64,000 bases of DNA, taken from the NCBI GenBank assembly GCA_018821435.1, contig JAHJME010000026.1:1-64000 (forward strand). Direction: 5' to 3'. Both the position numbers and the translations under genes were made by a program. The stretch is from Alphaproteobacteria bacterium (lineage in GTDB: Bacteria; Pseudomonadota; Alphaproteobacteria; Caulobacterales; Caulobacteraceae). Shown here one piece after another: positions 20,513 through 29,670 of the stretch. The notes under the pieces are model-generated. The model searched no databases and had not been told where the DNA came from. It saw only the letters and a list, made by a program, of their open reading frames with translations. Within the stretch, counting starts at the first letter, position 1. Each line of letters begins with the position of its first letter.

Positions 20513-22152
20513 GGTGCAGCTCCCTGCGCGGCCCGCCGCCGCCGGATGGTGTTGAAGACCCGGATGTAGATCACGTAGAGCGCTGTCAGCACGGCCAGCG
20601 CCGCGACCAGCCGGAAGACGTCGTTGAAGGCCAGGATGTTCGCCTCCCGGACCAGGGCCTGGCCCAGGGCGCCCGCGCCCTGGGCGGCCCGCGCCACGGG
20701 ATCGGTGATCGCGCCGGACAGCCCCTGCGCGCCGGCCTGCAGCCGGGCCGCCACCGCGGGATCGGCCGGCAGCACCTTCTCGGCCAGCGCCGTGGCGTGC
20801 CCGCGCGCCGCCACCACCTGATAGGTGCCCAGCAGGGCCGAGCCCGCCAGGCCGCCCAGGTTCTGGGTCGTGCTGAACAGCACGATGAAGGTCACCAGGT
20901 GGCTTGGCCCCCGCTCCAGCATGCGCAGGAACCCGTAGGCGAGGGCCGGCCCGATGAAGAGCATGGTGCCGAAGGCGATCAGCGCCTGGCTCCATATGAG
21001 CTGCGCCGGCCGCGTGAGATTCGTGGCGCTGGTGTCCAGACCCGCGCCCAGGGCGATGATCAACGACGCGGCGATGATCAGGTAGGGAATCCGGTCGGGC
21101 GAAATGGTCGCCAGGGTCACCGCCAGGCCGATCGCCATGGCCAGCAGCACAAAGCCGAACAGCGTGTGGAGCTGATCGTTGGTCAGGCCGGCCGAGGTCA
21201 GCAACCCGACGGCGCCATAGGTCTGCTCGGCCAGCGCCAGCCGCACCAGCAGGGCCACGATGGCTAACCGGGCGATGTCCAGCGACCCGATCCACTTGGT
21301 CTGCAACAAGGGCCTGGCGCGGTTGTGCTCGATCACCAGGGCGGCGACCAGCAGCGGCACGGCGACAGCCAGGGCCACGCCGATCCAGGGGGTATCGGTC
21401 CACCAGGCGAGGCGTCCGACGCCCAGCACCGCGCAGATCAGCGAAACGGCGGGCACCACCAGGGCCACCGTGACGAAGTCGAGAGGTTCGAAGGCCTGGG
21501 TCTTGTCGCTGGGCGGCAGCGGCAGGGCCAGCAGCGCGGCCAGCGCCGCCAGCGCCAGGCCGGCCTCGACCAAGTGCAGCCCCTGCCATCCCCCCAGCGC
21601 CAGCATCTCGATGGGAAACAGGCGCGCCAGCGGCGAACCGAACTGTCCCAAGCTGATGCCCGCCACCAGGGCCGCGGGGCGCTTGGCCGGCGGCACGACC
21701 TGAAGCAGGCAGTAGATCGTCATGGTGGTCAGGCCCGCCGCCGCCATGCCGGAGACGCCCCGCACCACTAGCGCCATCCCGAAGCCGGGGATGATCATCT
21801 GCGCCAGCGCCGCGGCGGCGTAGATCACCAGCAGGGTGTGGGTGATGGCCGGGATGCCAAACTGCTGCCGCGCCTTGATCAGCAGCAGATTGGCGCACGC
21901 GTTCATGGCCACAAAGGCGGCCGGCAGCAGGCTGGCCTCGACGGTGTAGACGCCCAGGGCGCCGGCCAGGTTCGGGATGTTCACCGTGACCAGCGCATTG
22001 CCCAGGCTGGCCACGATCGCCATCAGCACGGCCACCAGCGCATAGCCGATCCGCCGCTGTGTCGTGTGCCGGGGTGAATAGGGCGAGCCCGGAAACAACG
22101 GCCGTTCCTCAGGCGCGAAGACGTAGTCCGATCCTGGCTCGGGGCGGCTCAT
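20509..22152 (-). CDS. MFS multidrug exporter, DHA2/EmrB-like
   Basis: This 547-residue inner-membrane transporter has about 14 hydrophobic segments, the size and topology of DHA2 drug:H+ antiporters. The segment NALVTVNIPNLAGALG corresponds to the usual TIVNVALP region of EmrB. I chose ATG giving MSRPEPG; a TTG two codons upstream is also in frame. Substrates are unknown, but the gene is divergent from a feruloyl-CoA-synthase-like gene, which is suggestive of phenolic acids. The operon order is exporter, fusion protein, outer-membrane factor. Confidence 0.9.
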   Translation of the reverse strand: MSRPEPGSDYVFAPEERPLFPGSPYSPRHTTQRRIGYALVAVLMAIVASLGNALVTVNIPNLAGALGVYTVEASLLPAAFVAMNACANLLLIKARQQFGIPAITHTLLVIYAAAALAQMIIPGFGMALVVRGVSGMAAAGLTTMTIYCLLQVVPPAKRPAALVAGISLGQFGSPLARLFPIEMLALGGWQGLHLVEAGLALAALAALLALPLPPSDKTQAFEPLDFVTVALVVPAVSLICAVLGVGRLAWWTDTPWIGVALAVAVPLLVAALVIEHNRARPLLQTKWIGSLDIARLAIVALLVRLALAEQTYGAVGLLTSAGLTNDQLHTLFGFVLLAMAIGLAVTLATISPDRIPYLIIAASLIIALGAGLDTSATNLTRPAQLIWSQALIAFGTMLFIGPALAYGFLRMLERGPSHLVTFIVLFSTTQNLGGLAGSALLGTYQVVAARGHATALAEKVLPADPAVAARLQAGAQGLSGAITDPVARAAQGAGALGQALVREANILAFNDVFRLVAALAVLTALYVIYIRVFNTIRRRRAAQGAAP

Positions 22153-22199
22153 GCGCAATCATCGGAAACGCGCGGCGGATAGCAAGGCTCTACTGTAGC

Positions 22200-22239
22200 G
22201 TGCTCACGCGGGTTGTGAGGTTTTCACCTCGGGGAGCAC
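22200..22239 (+). promoter_or_regulatory. Nested hairpin in the gap before the CoA-ligase gene
   Basis: GTGCTC at 22200-22205 pairs with GAGCAC at 22234-22239, and GAGGT at 22217 pairs with ACCTC at 22226 around a TTTC loop. It lies in the 188-base divergent gap, about 100 bases before the ligase ATG. It could be a leader structure or an operator. Confidence 0.35.
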
Positions 22240-22340
22240 CGCCGGCAGCGCGGTGTCGCGGACCCTGCGATGTCCGGAGCTCATCGCCGCGACGCCTCCG
22301 GGGCTTCCCTTTCAGCGTCGACGCCCTTAACCGTCGCCGC

Positions 22341-24116
22341 ATGGACGCCGAGCTCAATATCTCGACAGCCCCGTTTCGGGACCCGCGCTATGCGCCGCGC
22401 CAGCTGGAGGTGGTCGAACGCCCCGGCGGCGAGTTCGTCCTGACCAACACCGCGTCGTTCTCGACGCAGTTCCAGACCACCACCGCCTCGCTGACCCACT
22501 GGGCCGCCGCCGCGCCCGACCGGATCTGGCTGGCCGAGCGGTCCGGCGAGGGCTGGCGCACGGTCACCTATGCCGAGGCCTGGCAACGGATCGGGGCCCT
22601 GGCCGCCGGCCTGCGCGGGCTTGGCGTCGTGGGCGAGCGGCCGCTGCTGATCCTGGCGCGGAACGGGGTCGACCACGCGCTGATCGCCTACGCCGCCATG
22701 AGCCAGGGGATGCCCGTGGCGCCGGTGTCGCCGCAGTACGGCCTGCCGGGCGCCAATCTCGCCCGCCTGGCCCACGCCTGCCAGGTGCTGAACCCTGCCG
22801 CCGTCTTCACCGAAGACGCCGCCCTCTTCGCCGAGGGCCTGTCGTCGGACGTGCTGGCCGGCCTGCCGGTGATCGCCCTGGCCAACGCCCGGCCCGGCGA
22901 CGTGGCCCTGGACGCGCTCTACGGCGCCGGCGTCGCTCAGCCTACCGCGACGCCTGACCAGCACGCCAAGTACCTGCTGACCTCCGGCTCCACCGGCCTG
23001 CCCAAGGCCGTGATCTGCACGCACCGGCAGATGAGCCTGAACTCGGCTCAGATCACCGCCTGCTTCGACGATCCCGATCCGCTGGTGATGGTGCACTCGG
23101 CGCCGTGGAGCCACAGCCTGGGCGCCAACTCGATCCTGCACTACGCGGCCCACCGCGGCGGCTCGCTCTACATCGATGCCGGCCAGCCCACGGCGGCGAA
23201 GTTCGGCGAGACGGTGCGGAACCTGCGCGAGGTGTCGCCGACGTACCAGAACATGGTGCCCGCCGCCTGGATGCTGTTCGCCGACGAGTTGGAGAAGGAC
23301 GACACCCTGGCCCGCGCCTTCTTCTCCCGCGTGAGGCTGCTGCAGTATGGCGGCGCGGCCCTGGGCCAGGCCACCGCCGACCGCATCCAGGCCGTGGCCG
23401 TGCGCACGGTCGGCGAGCGGATCAGCTTCGGCTCGGGCTATGGCGCCACCGAGACCGGCCCCACCGCCTGCAACGTCCATTGGACCAACGCCCGCATGGG
23501 CATGATCGGCGCACCCCTGCCCGGCACCTCGGTGCGGCTGGTCCCCGAGGCCGGCAAGCTGGACTTCCGGGTCAAGGGTCCGCAGGTCACCTCCGGCTAC
23601 CTGGGCCGTCCGGAACTCTCGGCCGCCGCCTTCGACGAGGAGGGCTTCTATCGCCTGGGCGACGCGGCGCGCTTCGTCGATCCGGCGGACCCCAAGGCCG
23701 GCATGATCTTCGACGGCCGGCTCTCCGAGAACTTCAAGCTGGTCTCCGGCACCTTCGTCTCGGTGGGCGAGCTGCGGATCGGGGCGATCGGCGCCATCGG
23801 CGACGCCGTCACCGACGCCGTGGTCTGCGGTGAGAGCCGCGAGGCGGTGGGCCTGTTGCTCTACCCCAACCCGACGATGCCGAGGGACTTGATCCAGGAC
23901 GCCGTGCGCGCCGGGATCGTCGCATTCAACGCGCGGTCCAAGGGCTCGGGCGGTCGCGTCGCTCGCGCACTGGTCCTGCCCGACGCGCCCGACGCCGCCT
24001 CCGGCGAGATCACCGACAAGGGCTATATCGCCCAGAGCCTCGCCCGCACCCGCCGGGCCGAGGCCATCGACCGGCTGTTCGCCGACCCCGCTTCCTCTGA
24101 TGTGATGGTGTTCTGA
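22341..24116 (+). CDS. Feruloyl-CoA-synthase-like AMP-forming acyl-CoA ligase
   Basis: This 591-residue ANL-superfamily ligase has the P-loop LLTSGSTGLPKAV, the motif GSGYGATETGP, the hinge region FDGRLSENFKLVSGTFVSV and a late Lys segment GEITDKGYI. The long N-terminus before the core and the spacing match feruloyl-CoA synthases, which activate hydroxycinnamic acids with ATP and CoA. Substrate identity is inferred. The stop shares a base with the ThDP-enzyme start (TGATG), so the two are coupled. No enoyl-CoA hydratase/aldolase of the vanillin route is adjacent. Confidence 0.82.
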   Translation: MDAELNISTAPFRDPRYAPRQLEVVERPGGEFVLTNTASFSTQFQTTTASLTHWAAAAPDRIWLAERSGEGWRTVTYAEAWQRIGALAAGLRGLGVVGERPLLILARNGVDHALIAYAAMSQGMPVAPVSPQYGLPGANLARLAHACQVLNPAAVFTEDAALFAEGLSSDVLAGLPVIALANARPGDVALDALYGAGVAQPTATPDQHAKYLLTSGSTGLPKAVICTHRQMSLNSAQITACFDDPDPLVMVHSAPWSHSLGANSILHYAAHRGGSLYIDAGQPTAAKFGETVRNLREVSPTYQNMVPAAWMLFADELEKDDTLARAFFSRVRLLQYGGAALGQATADRIQAVAVRTVGERISFGSGYGATETGPTACNVHWTNARMGMIGAPLPGTSVRLVPEAGKLDFRVKGPQVTSGYLGRPELSAAAFDEEGFYRLGDAARFVDPADPKAGMIFDGRLSENFKLVSGTFVSVGELRIGAIGAIGDAVTDAVVCGESREAVGLLLYPNPTMPRDLIQDAVRAGIVAFNARSKGSGGRVARALVLPDAPDAASGEITDKGYIAQSLARTRRAEAIDRLFADPASSDVMVF

Positions 24117-25657
24117 TGAACGGCGCCGACGCCCTGATCTCGACCCTGGTGGCCAACGACGTCACCGCCTGCTTCGCCAACCCTGGCACGTCCGAGATGC
24201 AGTTCGTGGCGGCCCTGGACGGCGTGCCCGCCATGCGTCCGGTGCTGTGCCAGTTCGAGGGCGTGGCCACCGGTGCGGCGGACGGCTACGGCCGCATCGC
24301 CGACAAGCCGGCCTGCACCCTGCTGCACCTGGGTCCCGGCTACGGCAACGGCGTCGCCAACCTGCACAACGCGCGGCGCGCCTATACTCCGATCGTCAAC
24401 GTGATCGGCGACCACGCGACCTATCACCGCCAGTACGACGCCCCGCTGAACTCCGACATCGCCACCCTGGTGAAGCCCAACTCGATCTGGGCCAAGTCCG
24501 CCGACACGCCGGAGAGCGTCTCGGGCCTAGCCGCCGAGGCCGTGGCCGCCAGCTTCGGACCGCCAGGCGGGCCGGTCAGCCTGATCCTGCCCGCAGACGC
24601 CGCCTGGTTGCCGGCCAGCGGCGAGCCGGTGATCGCACAGATCCCCGTCCGTCCCGCGCCGGCCGGCTCGGCCGTCGATGCCGCCGCGAGGGCGATCAAA
24701 GCCGCTAAGAAGCCCGTGATCCTGCTGGGCGGCCAAGCGGTGCGCGCCGAGGCGCTGAAGGAGGCCGCGCGCCTTCAGGCCGCCGGCGTTACGATCTACA
24801 CCGACACCTTCGTCGCCCGCCAACCGCGCGGCGCCGGCGGCTTCGCCCCGAAGAAGATGCAGTACTTCGGCGAGATGGCCCTGGCCGAGCTCGAGGGCGT
24901 CGACCTGATGGTCTATGCCGGCACGACCATGCCGGTGGCGTTCTTCGCCTATCCCAACCGGCCCAGCGTGCTGATCCCGGAGGGCTGCGAGAGCCTGACC
25001 CTAGCCGAGCGCGGCGAGGACGCGGTCGCGGGTCTGGCCGCCCTGGCCGACGCCCTGGGCGCGCCCAAGGACGGTCCCAGCCAGGCGCTGGCCCTGCCCG
25101 ACGCGGCGCCAGCCGGCAAGCTGACGGCCTATGCGGTCGGCGCATCCATCGCCCGGCACATGCCCGAGGGCGCCATCATCTGCGACGACGCGGTGACCTC
25201 CGGCGCCGGCGTGGCCGCCACCACAGCCACGGCTCGGCCGCACGAGGTGCTGGCGCTGACCGGCGGCGCCATCGGCATCGGCCTGCCCATCGCCATCGGG
25301 GCCGCAGTGGCGGCGCCCGACCGCAAGGTGCTGAGCCTGAACGGCGACGGGGCGGCGATGTACACGGTGCAGGCGCTCTGGACGATGGCGCGGGAAGACC
25401 TCGACATCACCGTCGTGGTCTTCGCCAACCACACCTACCGCATCCTGAACATCGAGATGCAGCGCACCGGCGCCGGCGAGGCCGGCCCCTCAGCCCGCAA
25501 GCTGCTGGACCTGGGCGACCCGAAGATCGAGTGGGTCCAGATCGCCCGCGGCATGGGCCTGCCCGCCGTCCGCTGCACCAGCGCCGAGGACTTCGAACGC
25601 GCTTTCGAAGGCGCCATGGGCCAACGCGGACCCATGTTCATAGAAGCCGCGATCTAG
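24116..25657 (+). CDS. ThDP-dependent enzyme, acetolactate synthase/benzoylformate decarboxylase-like
   Basis: This 513-residue protein has the three-domain layout of ThDP enzymes. The N-terminal pyrimidine domain carries the catalytic Glu in QFEGVATGAADGYGR. A central domain follows (IKAAKKPVILLGGQA). The C-terminal diphosphate domain has GDGAAMYTVQALWTM, with a metal-binding Asn in ANHTYRIL where many relatives have a double Asn. It probably acts on a 2-oxo acid or makes or breaks an acyloin bond. Coupling to a CoA ligase leaves the true substrate open. It converges on the DUF1330 gene with a shared CTAG. Confidence 0.85.
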   Translation: MNGADALISTLVANDVTACFANPGTSEMQFVAALDGVPAMRPVLCQFEGVATGAADGYGRIADKPACTLLHLGPGYGNGVANLHNARRAYTPIVNVIGDHATYHRQYDAPLNSDIATLVKPNSIWAKSADTPESVSGLAAEAVAASFGPPGGPVSLILPADAAWLPASGEPVIAQIPVRPAPAGSAVDAAARAIKAAKKPVILLGGQAVRAEALKEAARLQAAGVTIYTDTFVARQPRGAGGFAPKKMQYFGEMALAELEGVDLMVYAGTTMPVAFFAYPNRPSVLIPEGCESLTLAERGEDAVAGLAALADALGAPKDGPSQALALPDAAPAGKLTAYAVGASIARHMPEGAIICDDAVTSGAGVAATTATARPHEVLALTGGAIGIGLPIAIGAAVAAPDRKVLSLNGDGAAMYTVQALWTMAREDLDITVVVFANHTYRILNIEMQRTGAGEAGPSARKLLDLGDPKIEWVQIARGMGLPAVRCTSAEDFERAFEGAMGQRGPMFIEAAI

Positions 25658-25947
25658 CCGCCCAGGCCTTCCGCCAGGATCACCCGGTAGTCGGCGCCCT
25701 TGAGGCGGTGCTGCTTGGCCTCTTGGTAGGCGGGGCTGTCGTACCAGGCCTTGGCCGCCGCCTTGTCAGGGAACGACAGCAGCACCACGCCCTCGGCCGA
25801 GTCGCCCTCAAGCACCTCCAGCGGGCCGTAGTACGCCAGCGGCGTGATCTGGTGGTCGCCGCGCGCCGCGCCAGCCTTCTGGCTGTAGGTCTTCAGCTCG
25901 TCGGCGTCGATCGTGCTGTTCTTGATGAAGATCACATAGGCCGGCAT
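25654..25947 (-). CDS. DUF1330 protein
   Basis: This 97-residue dimeric alpha-beta barrel (ferredoxin-like) protein begins MPAYVIFIKN and contains the family signature FPDKAAAKAWYDSPAYQEAK. DUF1330 proteins resemble small monooxygenase or stress-response barrels but have no agreed activity. The chosen ATG follows the signature spacing, and the open frame upstream has no support. Its stop overlaps the ThDP gene stop. It may serve the same pathway, but that is only positional. Confidence 0.88.
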   Translation of the reverse strand: MPAYVIFIKNSTIDADELKTYSQKAGAARGDHQITPLAYYGPLEVLEGDSAEGVVLLSFPDKAAAKAWYDSPAYQEAKQHRLKGADYRVILAEGLGG

Positions 25948-26032
25948 GCGGACGCTCCCAGGTCGTTGAGGCGCGCAACCTCGCGGGCTGCCCCAACGTC
26001 CGGCAAGTCCCGTCCGGCAAGCGCGACAAAGC

Positions 26033-26062
26033 AAAAGGCCCGCGGATCGCTCCGCGGGCCTT
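26033..26062 (-). terminator. Rho-independent terminator after the cysteine-repeat gene
   Basis: A perfect 12-bp stem (AAGGCCCGCGGA at 26035-26046 with TCCGCGGGCCTT at 26051-26062, loop of four) ends in TTTT when read on the minus strand. It begins 26 bases after the stop of the gene at 26089. Confidence 0.85.
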
Positions 26063-26088
26063 CGCAGCTCGGACGTCGGTCCGACGCC

Positions 26089-27405
26089 TCAGGTGTTGCC
26101 GGGCAGCTTGCAGTTGCCGGCGAACGCACAACCGATCGCGCCGACGGCCGAAACCGTGGGGGCGCTCTGGTACTCGATCATGTAGCCCTTGAGCTTGTCC
26201 GCGCAGGCCACTTCCACATAGGTCGTGCCCTTCTCGGTCTTGCCCACCACGCGGCTGTTCGAGACATCACAGGAGTTGAAGTTGAACTTCTTGAGGTCGG
26301 CGGTCAGCATGGAGTTGGCGGCTTCGGGCTTGCTCAGCGAGCACTTGTAGCCAGCCACCGGGGCGCGGGCGCAATCCAGGACCTGGCCCTTGGAGCCGGC
26401 CTTGGAGATCAGGATGGCGCCGGTCGTGTCCTTGCAGACCAGTTCGACGACTTCCTCGCCCGCCTTCGACGGGAACAGCGCGTACTTTTCGACGTCGCAC
26501 TTGCCGCCGGCGCCGGTCACCAGCTTGGTGTAGAGGCCGGCCTGTTCGCTCTGCGCCTGGCGGGCGTCGGTCAGTTCGCAGCCGCCCAGGATCTGGGTGG
26601 CCTTGGCGCACTCGTAGGTCTCGGTCAGCGTGCCGGCGGCGGCGACCTTGTAGATGTAGCCCTTACCGTCCTGGCAGGAGGCTTCGTAGAAGGTCGAGCT
26701 GTCCTTCGAAACGCCGACGAACCGGCGGTCCTTCACGACGCAGCCGTTGTTGGCCTGGGTCACATATTTGTCGACGGCGGCAAGGCGGGTGGCCTTGTCG
26801 GTCATCGTGCATTTGATGTTGGTCTCGGCGTCGTCGTACATCAGGCAGTTCTGCGCCTGCAGCGGCTTGGCGCCGTCGAAGGGCACGCTGGCCAGCAGGA
26901 TGTAGCCCGTGCCGCCCTGGCAGGCGACTTCCATGTAGGTGTTGGTCTTGGTCTGGCCGATGCCACGCACCTGTTCGGGAACGCAATCGGCGCCCGCCGC
27001 CTTGATCAGCGGCTGGAGCACGGCCTTGGGATCGGAGTTGCCCGGCAGCATGCAGGGGGCCGACGGCGGCTGGCCGGGGGCCGGCGGCGTATTGGCCTCG
27101 ATGCAGCTGTACGAGGTGATGGGGCCTTCGGCAGGCTTCTGCAGGACGTAGCCCATCTGGCCCGTGCCGCAGGCGACCTCGTAGTAGGAGGTCTTGGATT
27201 TCTTGTCCTCGCCGACGAGGCGGGCGTCCGAGACCTGGCAGGAAAGGCCGGCGGTCTGCACCACGGCCGGCGCCTGGGCCATACCCGCTTTACGCGCGGC
27301 TTCGGGAATCGCGGCCGGCTTCTTGGCCTGCGAAACGGCGGCCGCCGGGACCAGCAGCGCGGCGATCATCGCCATCGCCAGCCCGATTGCTTTAGGCGTC
27401 TGCAC
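26089..27405 (-). CDS. Secreted protein of five four-cysteine repeats (unknown function)
   Basis: This 438-residue protein has a signal peptide (hydrophobic MAMIAALLVPAAAVSQA, residues about 11-27). The rest is five repeats of 55-75 residues, each with exactly four Cys: 56/79/101/118, 141/162/187/199, 222/244/266/276, 303/324/345/355 and 379/401/426/432. Each unit has a (Y)-x-E-V-A-C segment followed five or six residues later by GY(I/V)L. Twenty Cys in an exported protein suggest ten disulfides, probably two per repeat. I do not recognise a family. The GTG start has AGGAGAAG seven bases upstream; an ATG 16 codons earlier lacks one. A strong terminator follows. Confidence 0.85.
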   Translation of the reverse strand: MQTPKAIGLAMAMIAALLVPAAAVSQAKKPAAIPEAARKAGMAQAPAVVQTAGLSCQVSDARLVGEDKKSKTSYYEVACGTGQMGYVLQKPAEGPITSYSCIEANTPPAPGQPPSAPCMLPGNSDPKAVLQPLIKAAGADCVPEQVRGIGQTKTNTYMEVACQGGTGYILLASVPFDGAKPLQAQNCLMYDDAETNIKCTMTDKATRLAAVDKYVTQANNGCVVKDRRFVGVSKDSSTFYEASCQDGKGYIYKVAAAGTLTETYECAKATQILGGCELTDARQAQSEQAGLYTKLVTGAGGKCDVEKYALFPSKAGEEVVELVCKDTTGAILISKAGSKGQVLDCARAPVAGYKCSLSKPEAANSMLTADLKKFNFNSCDVSNSRVVGKTEKGTTYVEVACADKLKGYMIEYQSAPTVSAVGAIGCAFAGNCKLPGNT

Positions 27406-27575
27406 CTGTGTCTTCTCCTGGGTGTGACCTTGGGGTCGTGATTTTGCGGGCACATAAACGCGGCCCAGTCCCTGGGGTCAAGCTGCCCAGCGATGCGGGC
27501 CGAAGTATGACTTATTTCCAAGCACTTAGCTTGGCCATACCACGTTCGTCGACCGGGATGGCGGAACCGTCCTCG

Positions 27576-28034
27576 TCAGGTCCGGCGCACCTTGAGCCGC
27601 GAGCCGTCGACGCCGACCACTTCGACGCTCGCGCCGGCCTCCAGCGCATCGCCGTCATCCAGCTCGGCCGCCCACTCCTTGCCGTCGATGAAGACCCGGC
27701 CCGCCCGGCCGGCGAACGCCTTCACCGCCGCCCCGCGATGACCGACAAGACGGGCGACATTGTCGTTGATGTCGCCGTCCGGTGCGGTGGCCTGCCGGGG
27801 CAGGTAGCGGTGCGCCAGCAGCGTCGAAACAATCGTCAGGAGCGCGAAGACGAGCAGGGCGGTCGGAACTGACGGATCCAGCACGCCGACCACCGCGGCG
27901 GTCGCCGCGGCCGACGCCGACGCCCAGAGCAGCCAGCCCGAACCGGTCACCACCTCGATGGCCAGCAGCGCCGCCGCCAGGCCGGCCCACACCCAGAAGG
28001 GCTGCGCCGAATAGATGCCCGCGATCATGTCCAT
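27576..28034 (-). CDS. NfeD-like membrane protein
   Basis: This 152-residue protein has two or three N-terminal hydrophobic helices (residues about 10-75) and a C-terminal OB-fold domain (LVGHRGAAVKAF, GRVFIDGKEWAAEL, GASVEVVGVDGSRLKVRR). NfeD proteins pair with SPFH/stomatin proteins in membrane microdomains. The partner is the gene just upstream, six bases away. This is a short NfeD form without the serine-protease domain. Confidence 0.9.
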   Translation of the reverse strand: MDMIAGIYSAQPFWVWAGLAAALLAIEVVTGSGWLLWASASAAATAAVVGVLDPSVPTALLVFALLTIVSTLLAHRYLPRQATAPDGDINDNVARLVGHRGAAVKAFAGRAGRVFIDGKEWAAELDDGDALEAGASVEVVGVDGSRLKVRRT

Positions 28035-28040
28035 CGGCGT

Positions 28041-29012
28041 CTAGCCCGCGGTGGGCGGCACGGCGGGACCGCTCCGGCCACGGGGCGGCGGGCGCGGGGC
28101 CGGATTGTCGGCGCCGATCGACTTCACCAGTTCGCCGATGCCGGCGATGGAGCCGACCAGCGAGCTCATGTCGGCCGGCACGATGACGGTCTTCTGCTGC
28201 GGGCTCTCGGCCAGCTTGGCGAAGGCCTCCACGTACTTTTGGGCGACGAAGTAGTTGATGGCGTTGACGTCGCCGGCGGCGATGGCGTTGGACACCAGCT
28301 CGGTCGCCTTGGCCTCGGCGGCGGCGGCGCGTTCGCGGGCCTCGGCGTCGCGGAATGCGGCCTCGCGGCGGCCCTCGGCCTGCAGGATCGCCGACTGCTT
28401 CTGGCCCTCGGCCACGGTGATGGCGGCCTGTTTCTCGCCGTCGGCCTCGGTGATCACCGCGCGGCGCTCGCGCTCGGCCTTCATCTGCCGGGCCATGGCG
28501 TTGGTGATGTCCGGCGGCGGCTGCAGGTCCTTGATCTCGATCCGCGCCACCTTCACGCCCCAGGGGCTGGTGGCCTGGTCGATGACGTCCAGCAGGCGGG
28601 TGTTGATCTGGTCGCGCTGCGACAGCACCTCGTCCAGCTCCATGTTGCCCACCACGGTGCGCAGGTTGGTCATGGTCAGCTGGGTGATGGCATAGTCCAG
28701 GTTGGTCACCCGGTAGGCGGCCGCCGCGGCGTCCATCACCTGGATGAAGACGATGGCGTCCACCTGGACCGAGACGTTGTCCTTGGTGATCACGTCCTGG
28801 CGCGGCACGTCCAGCACCTGTTCCATCATGTTGATGCGCCGGCCCACCCCTTCGACGAAGGGAGTCAGGAAGCTGATGCCGGGCTTCAGCGTGCGCGTGT
28901 AGCGGCCGAACCGCTCGACGGTGAACTCACGGCCCTGCGGCACGATCTTGATGGCGCCCAGGGCGACCACAAGGGCAAGCACCAGGAACACGCCCGCGAC
29001 CATCAATCCCAT
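28041..29012 (-). CDS. SPFH/stomatin-like protein (QmcA type)
   Basis: This 323-residue protein has one N-terminal transmembrane helix and an SPFH domain. The domain begins IKIVPQGREFTVERFGRYTRTL and includes DNVSVQVDAIVFIQV and QTSPWGVKV-like segments. A long Ala/Glu/Arg coiled coil follows, typical of QmcA/stomatin proteins, then a short Pro-rich tail. It forms oligomeric membrane scaffolds. The ATG at MGLMVAG is preceded by GGGAGG at six bases; an upstream in-frame ATG has no such site. It is co-transcribed with NfeD. Confidence 0.93.
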   Translation of the reverse strand: MGLMVAGVFLVLALVVALGAIKIVPQGREFTVERFGRYTRTLKPGISFLTPFVEGVGRRINMMEQVLDVPRQDVITKDNVSVQVDAIVFIQVMDAAAAAYRVTNLDYAITQLTMTNLRTVVGNMELDEVLSQRDQINTRLLDVIDQATSPWGVKVARIEIKDLQPPPDITNAMARQMKAERERRAVITEADGEKQAAITVAEGQKQSAILQAEGRREAAFRDAEARERAAAAEAKATELVSNAIAAGDVNAINYFVAQKYVEAFAKLAESPQQKTVIVPADMSSLVGSIAGIGELVKSIGADNPAPRPPPRGRSGPAVPPTAG

Positions 29013-29124
29013 CTCATCCCTCCCAGGACCTTGATCCGGAACTCTATCGGCGCGCGGCCCATCCCGCCACGGAAACCGGACGGCCATGCTCGCGCCAAAG
29101 TCGGACCTCTGTTAGCGATCCGAC

Positions 29125-29670
29125 ATGACCCGCCATCTGCTGCTCCTGCCCGCCGCGCTCCTGTGCCTCGCCGCCGCCCCGGCGCCGAAGCCCGCCCCGG
29201 CCAAGGCCCCCGCCGCCAAGGCCGCGCCCGCCAGGCCCGCCGCGACCTACGACGCGCAGAACCCCCAGAGCCTGATGGAAATCCTGGGGGCGGCGGGGGC
29301 CAAGGTGCAGACCAGCCGGCGCGAGGAGGACGCGGTCTTCGTGACCGTCACCTCGACCGCCGCGAACTTCTCGCTGCAGTTCGCCGGCTGCAATCCCCAG
29401 GGCCGCGCCTGCCAGGCCGCGCTGTTCGACAGCGTGCTGGACGGCGCCTCGCCGACGCTGAGTCAGATCAACGGCTTCAACCAGACCTCGGTCTTCTGCC
29501 GCGTCTACCAGGACAAGACCGGCCGCCCGCACGCGATCTACGCCGCCCTGCTGGTCAAGTCCGACACCCGCGAGAGCGCCATGACCCACCTCGGCGCCTG
29601 GCAGGGGTGCCTGGGCGAGGCGCGCGACTTCCAGCGCGACCCCGTCGCCTACCTCGCCAACGCGGCTTAG
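29125..29670 (+). CDS. Exported YbjN-domain protein
   Basis: This 181-residue protein has a signal peptide (MTRHLLLLPAALLCLAAA) and an Ala/Pro/Lys-rich linker to about residue 38. A YbjN-like domain follows, starting NPQSLMEILGAAGAKVQ, with the FSLQFAGCNPQGRACQAALF strand pair common in alphaproteobacterial secreted YbjN proteins. The fold resembles type III secretion chaperones, and no biochemical function is established. It stands divergent from the SPFH gene and converges on the next gene with a four-base stop overlap (TTAG). Confidence 0.8.
   Translation: MTRHLLLLPAALLCLAAAPAPKPAPAKAPAAKAAPARPAATYDAQNPQSLMEILGAAGAKVQTSRREEDAVFVTVTSTAANFSLQFAGCNPQGRACQAALFDSVLDGASPTLSQINGFNQTSVFCRVYQDKTGRPHAIYAALLVKSDTRESAMTHLGAWQGCLGEARDFQRDPVAYLANAA

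Noticed and set aside
25975..26026. Direct repeat GTCCGGCAAG near 26010 as a repeat element
   Set aside because: There are only two copies of ten bases in a short non-coding gap, which can arise by chance. No further copies were noticed.
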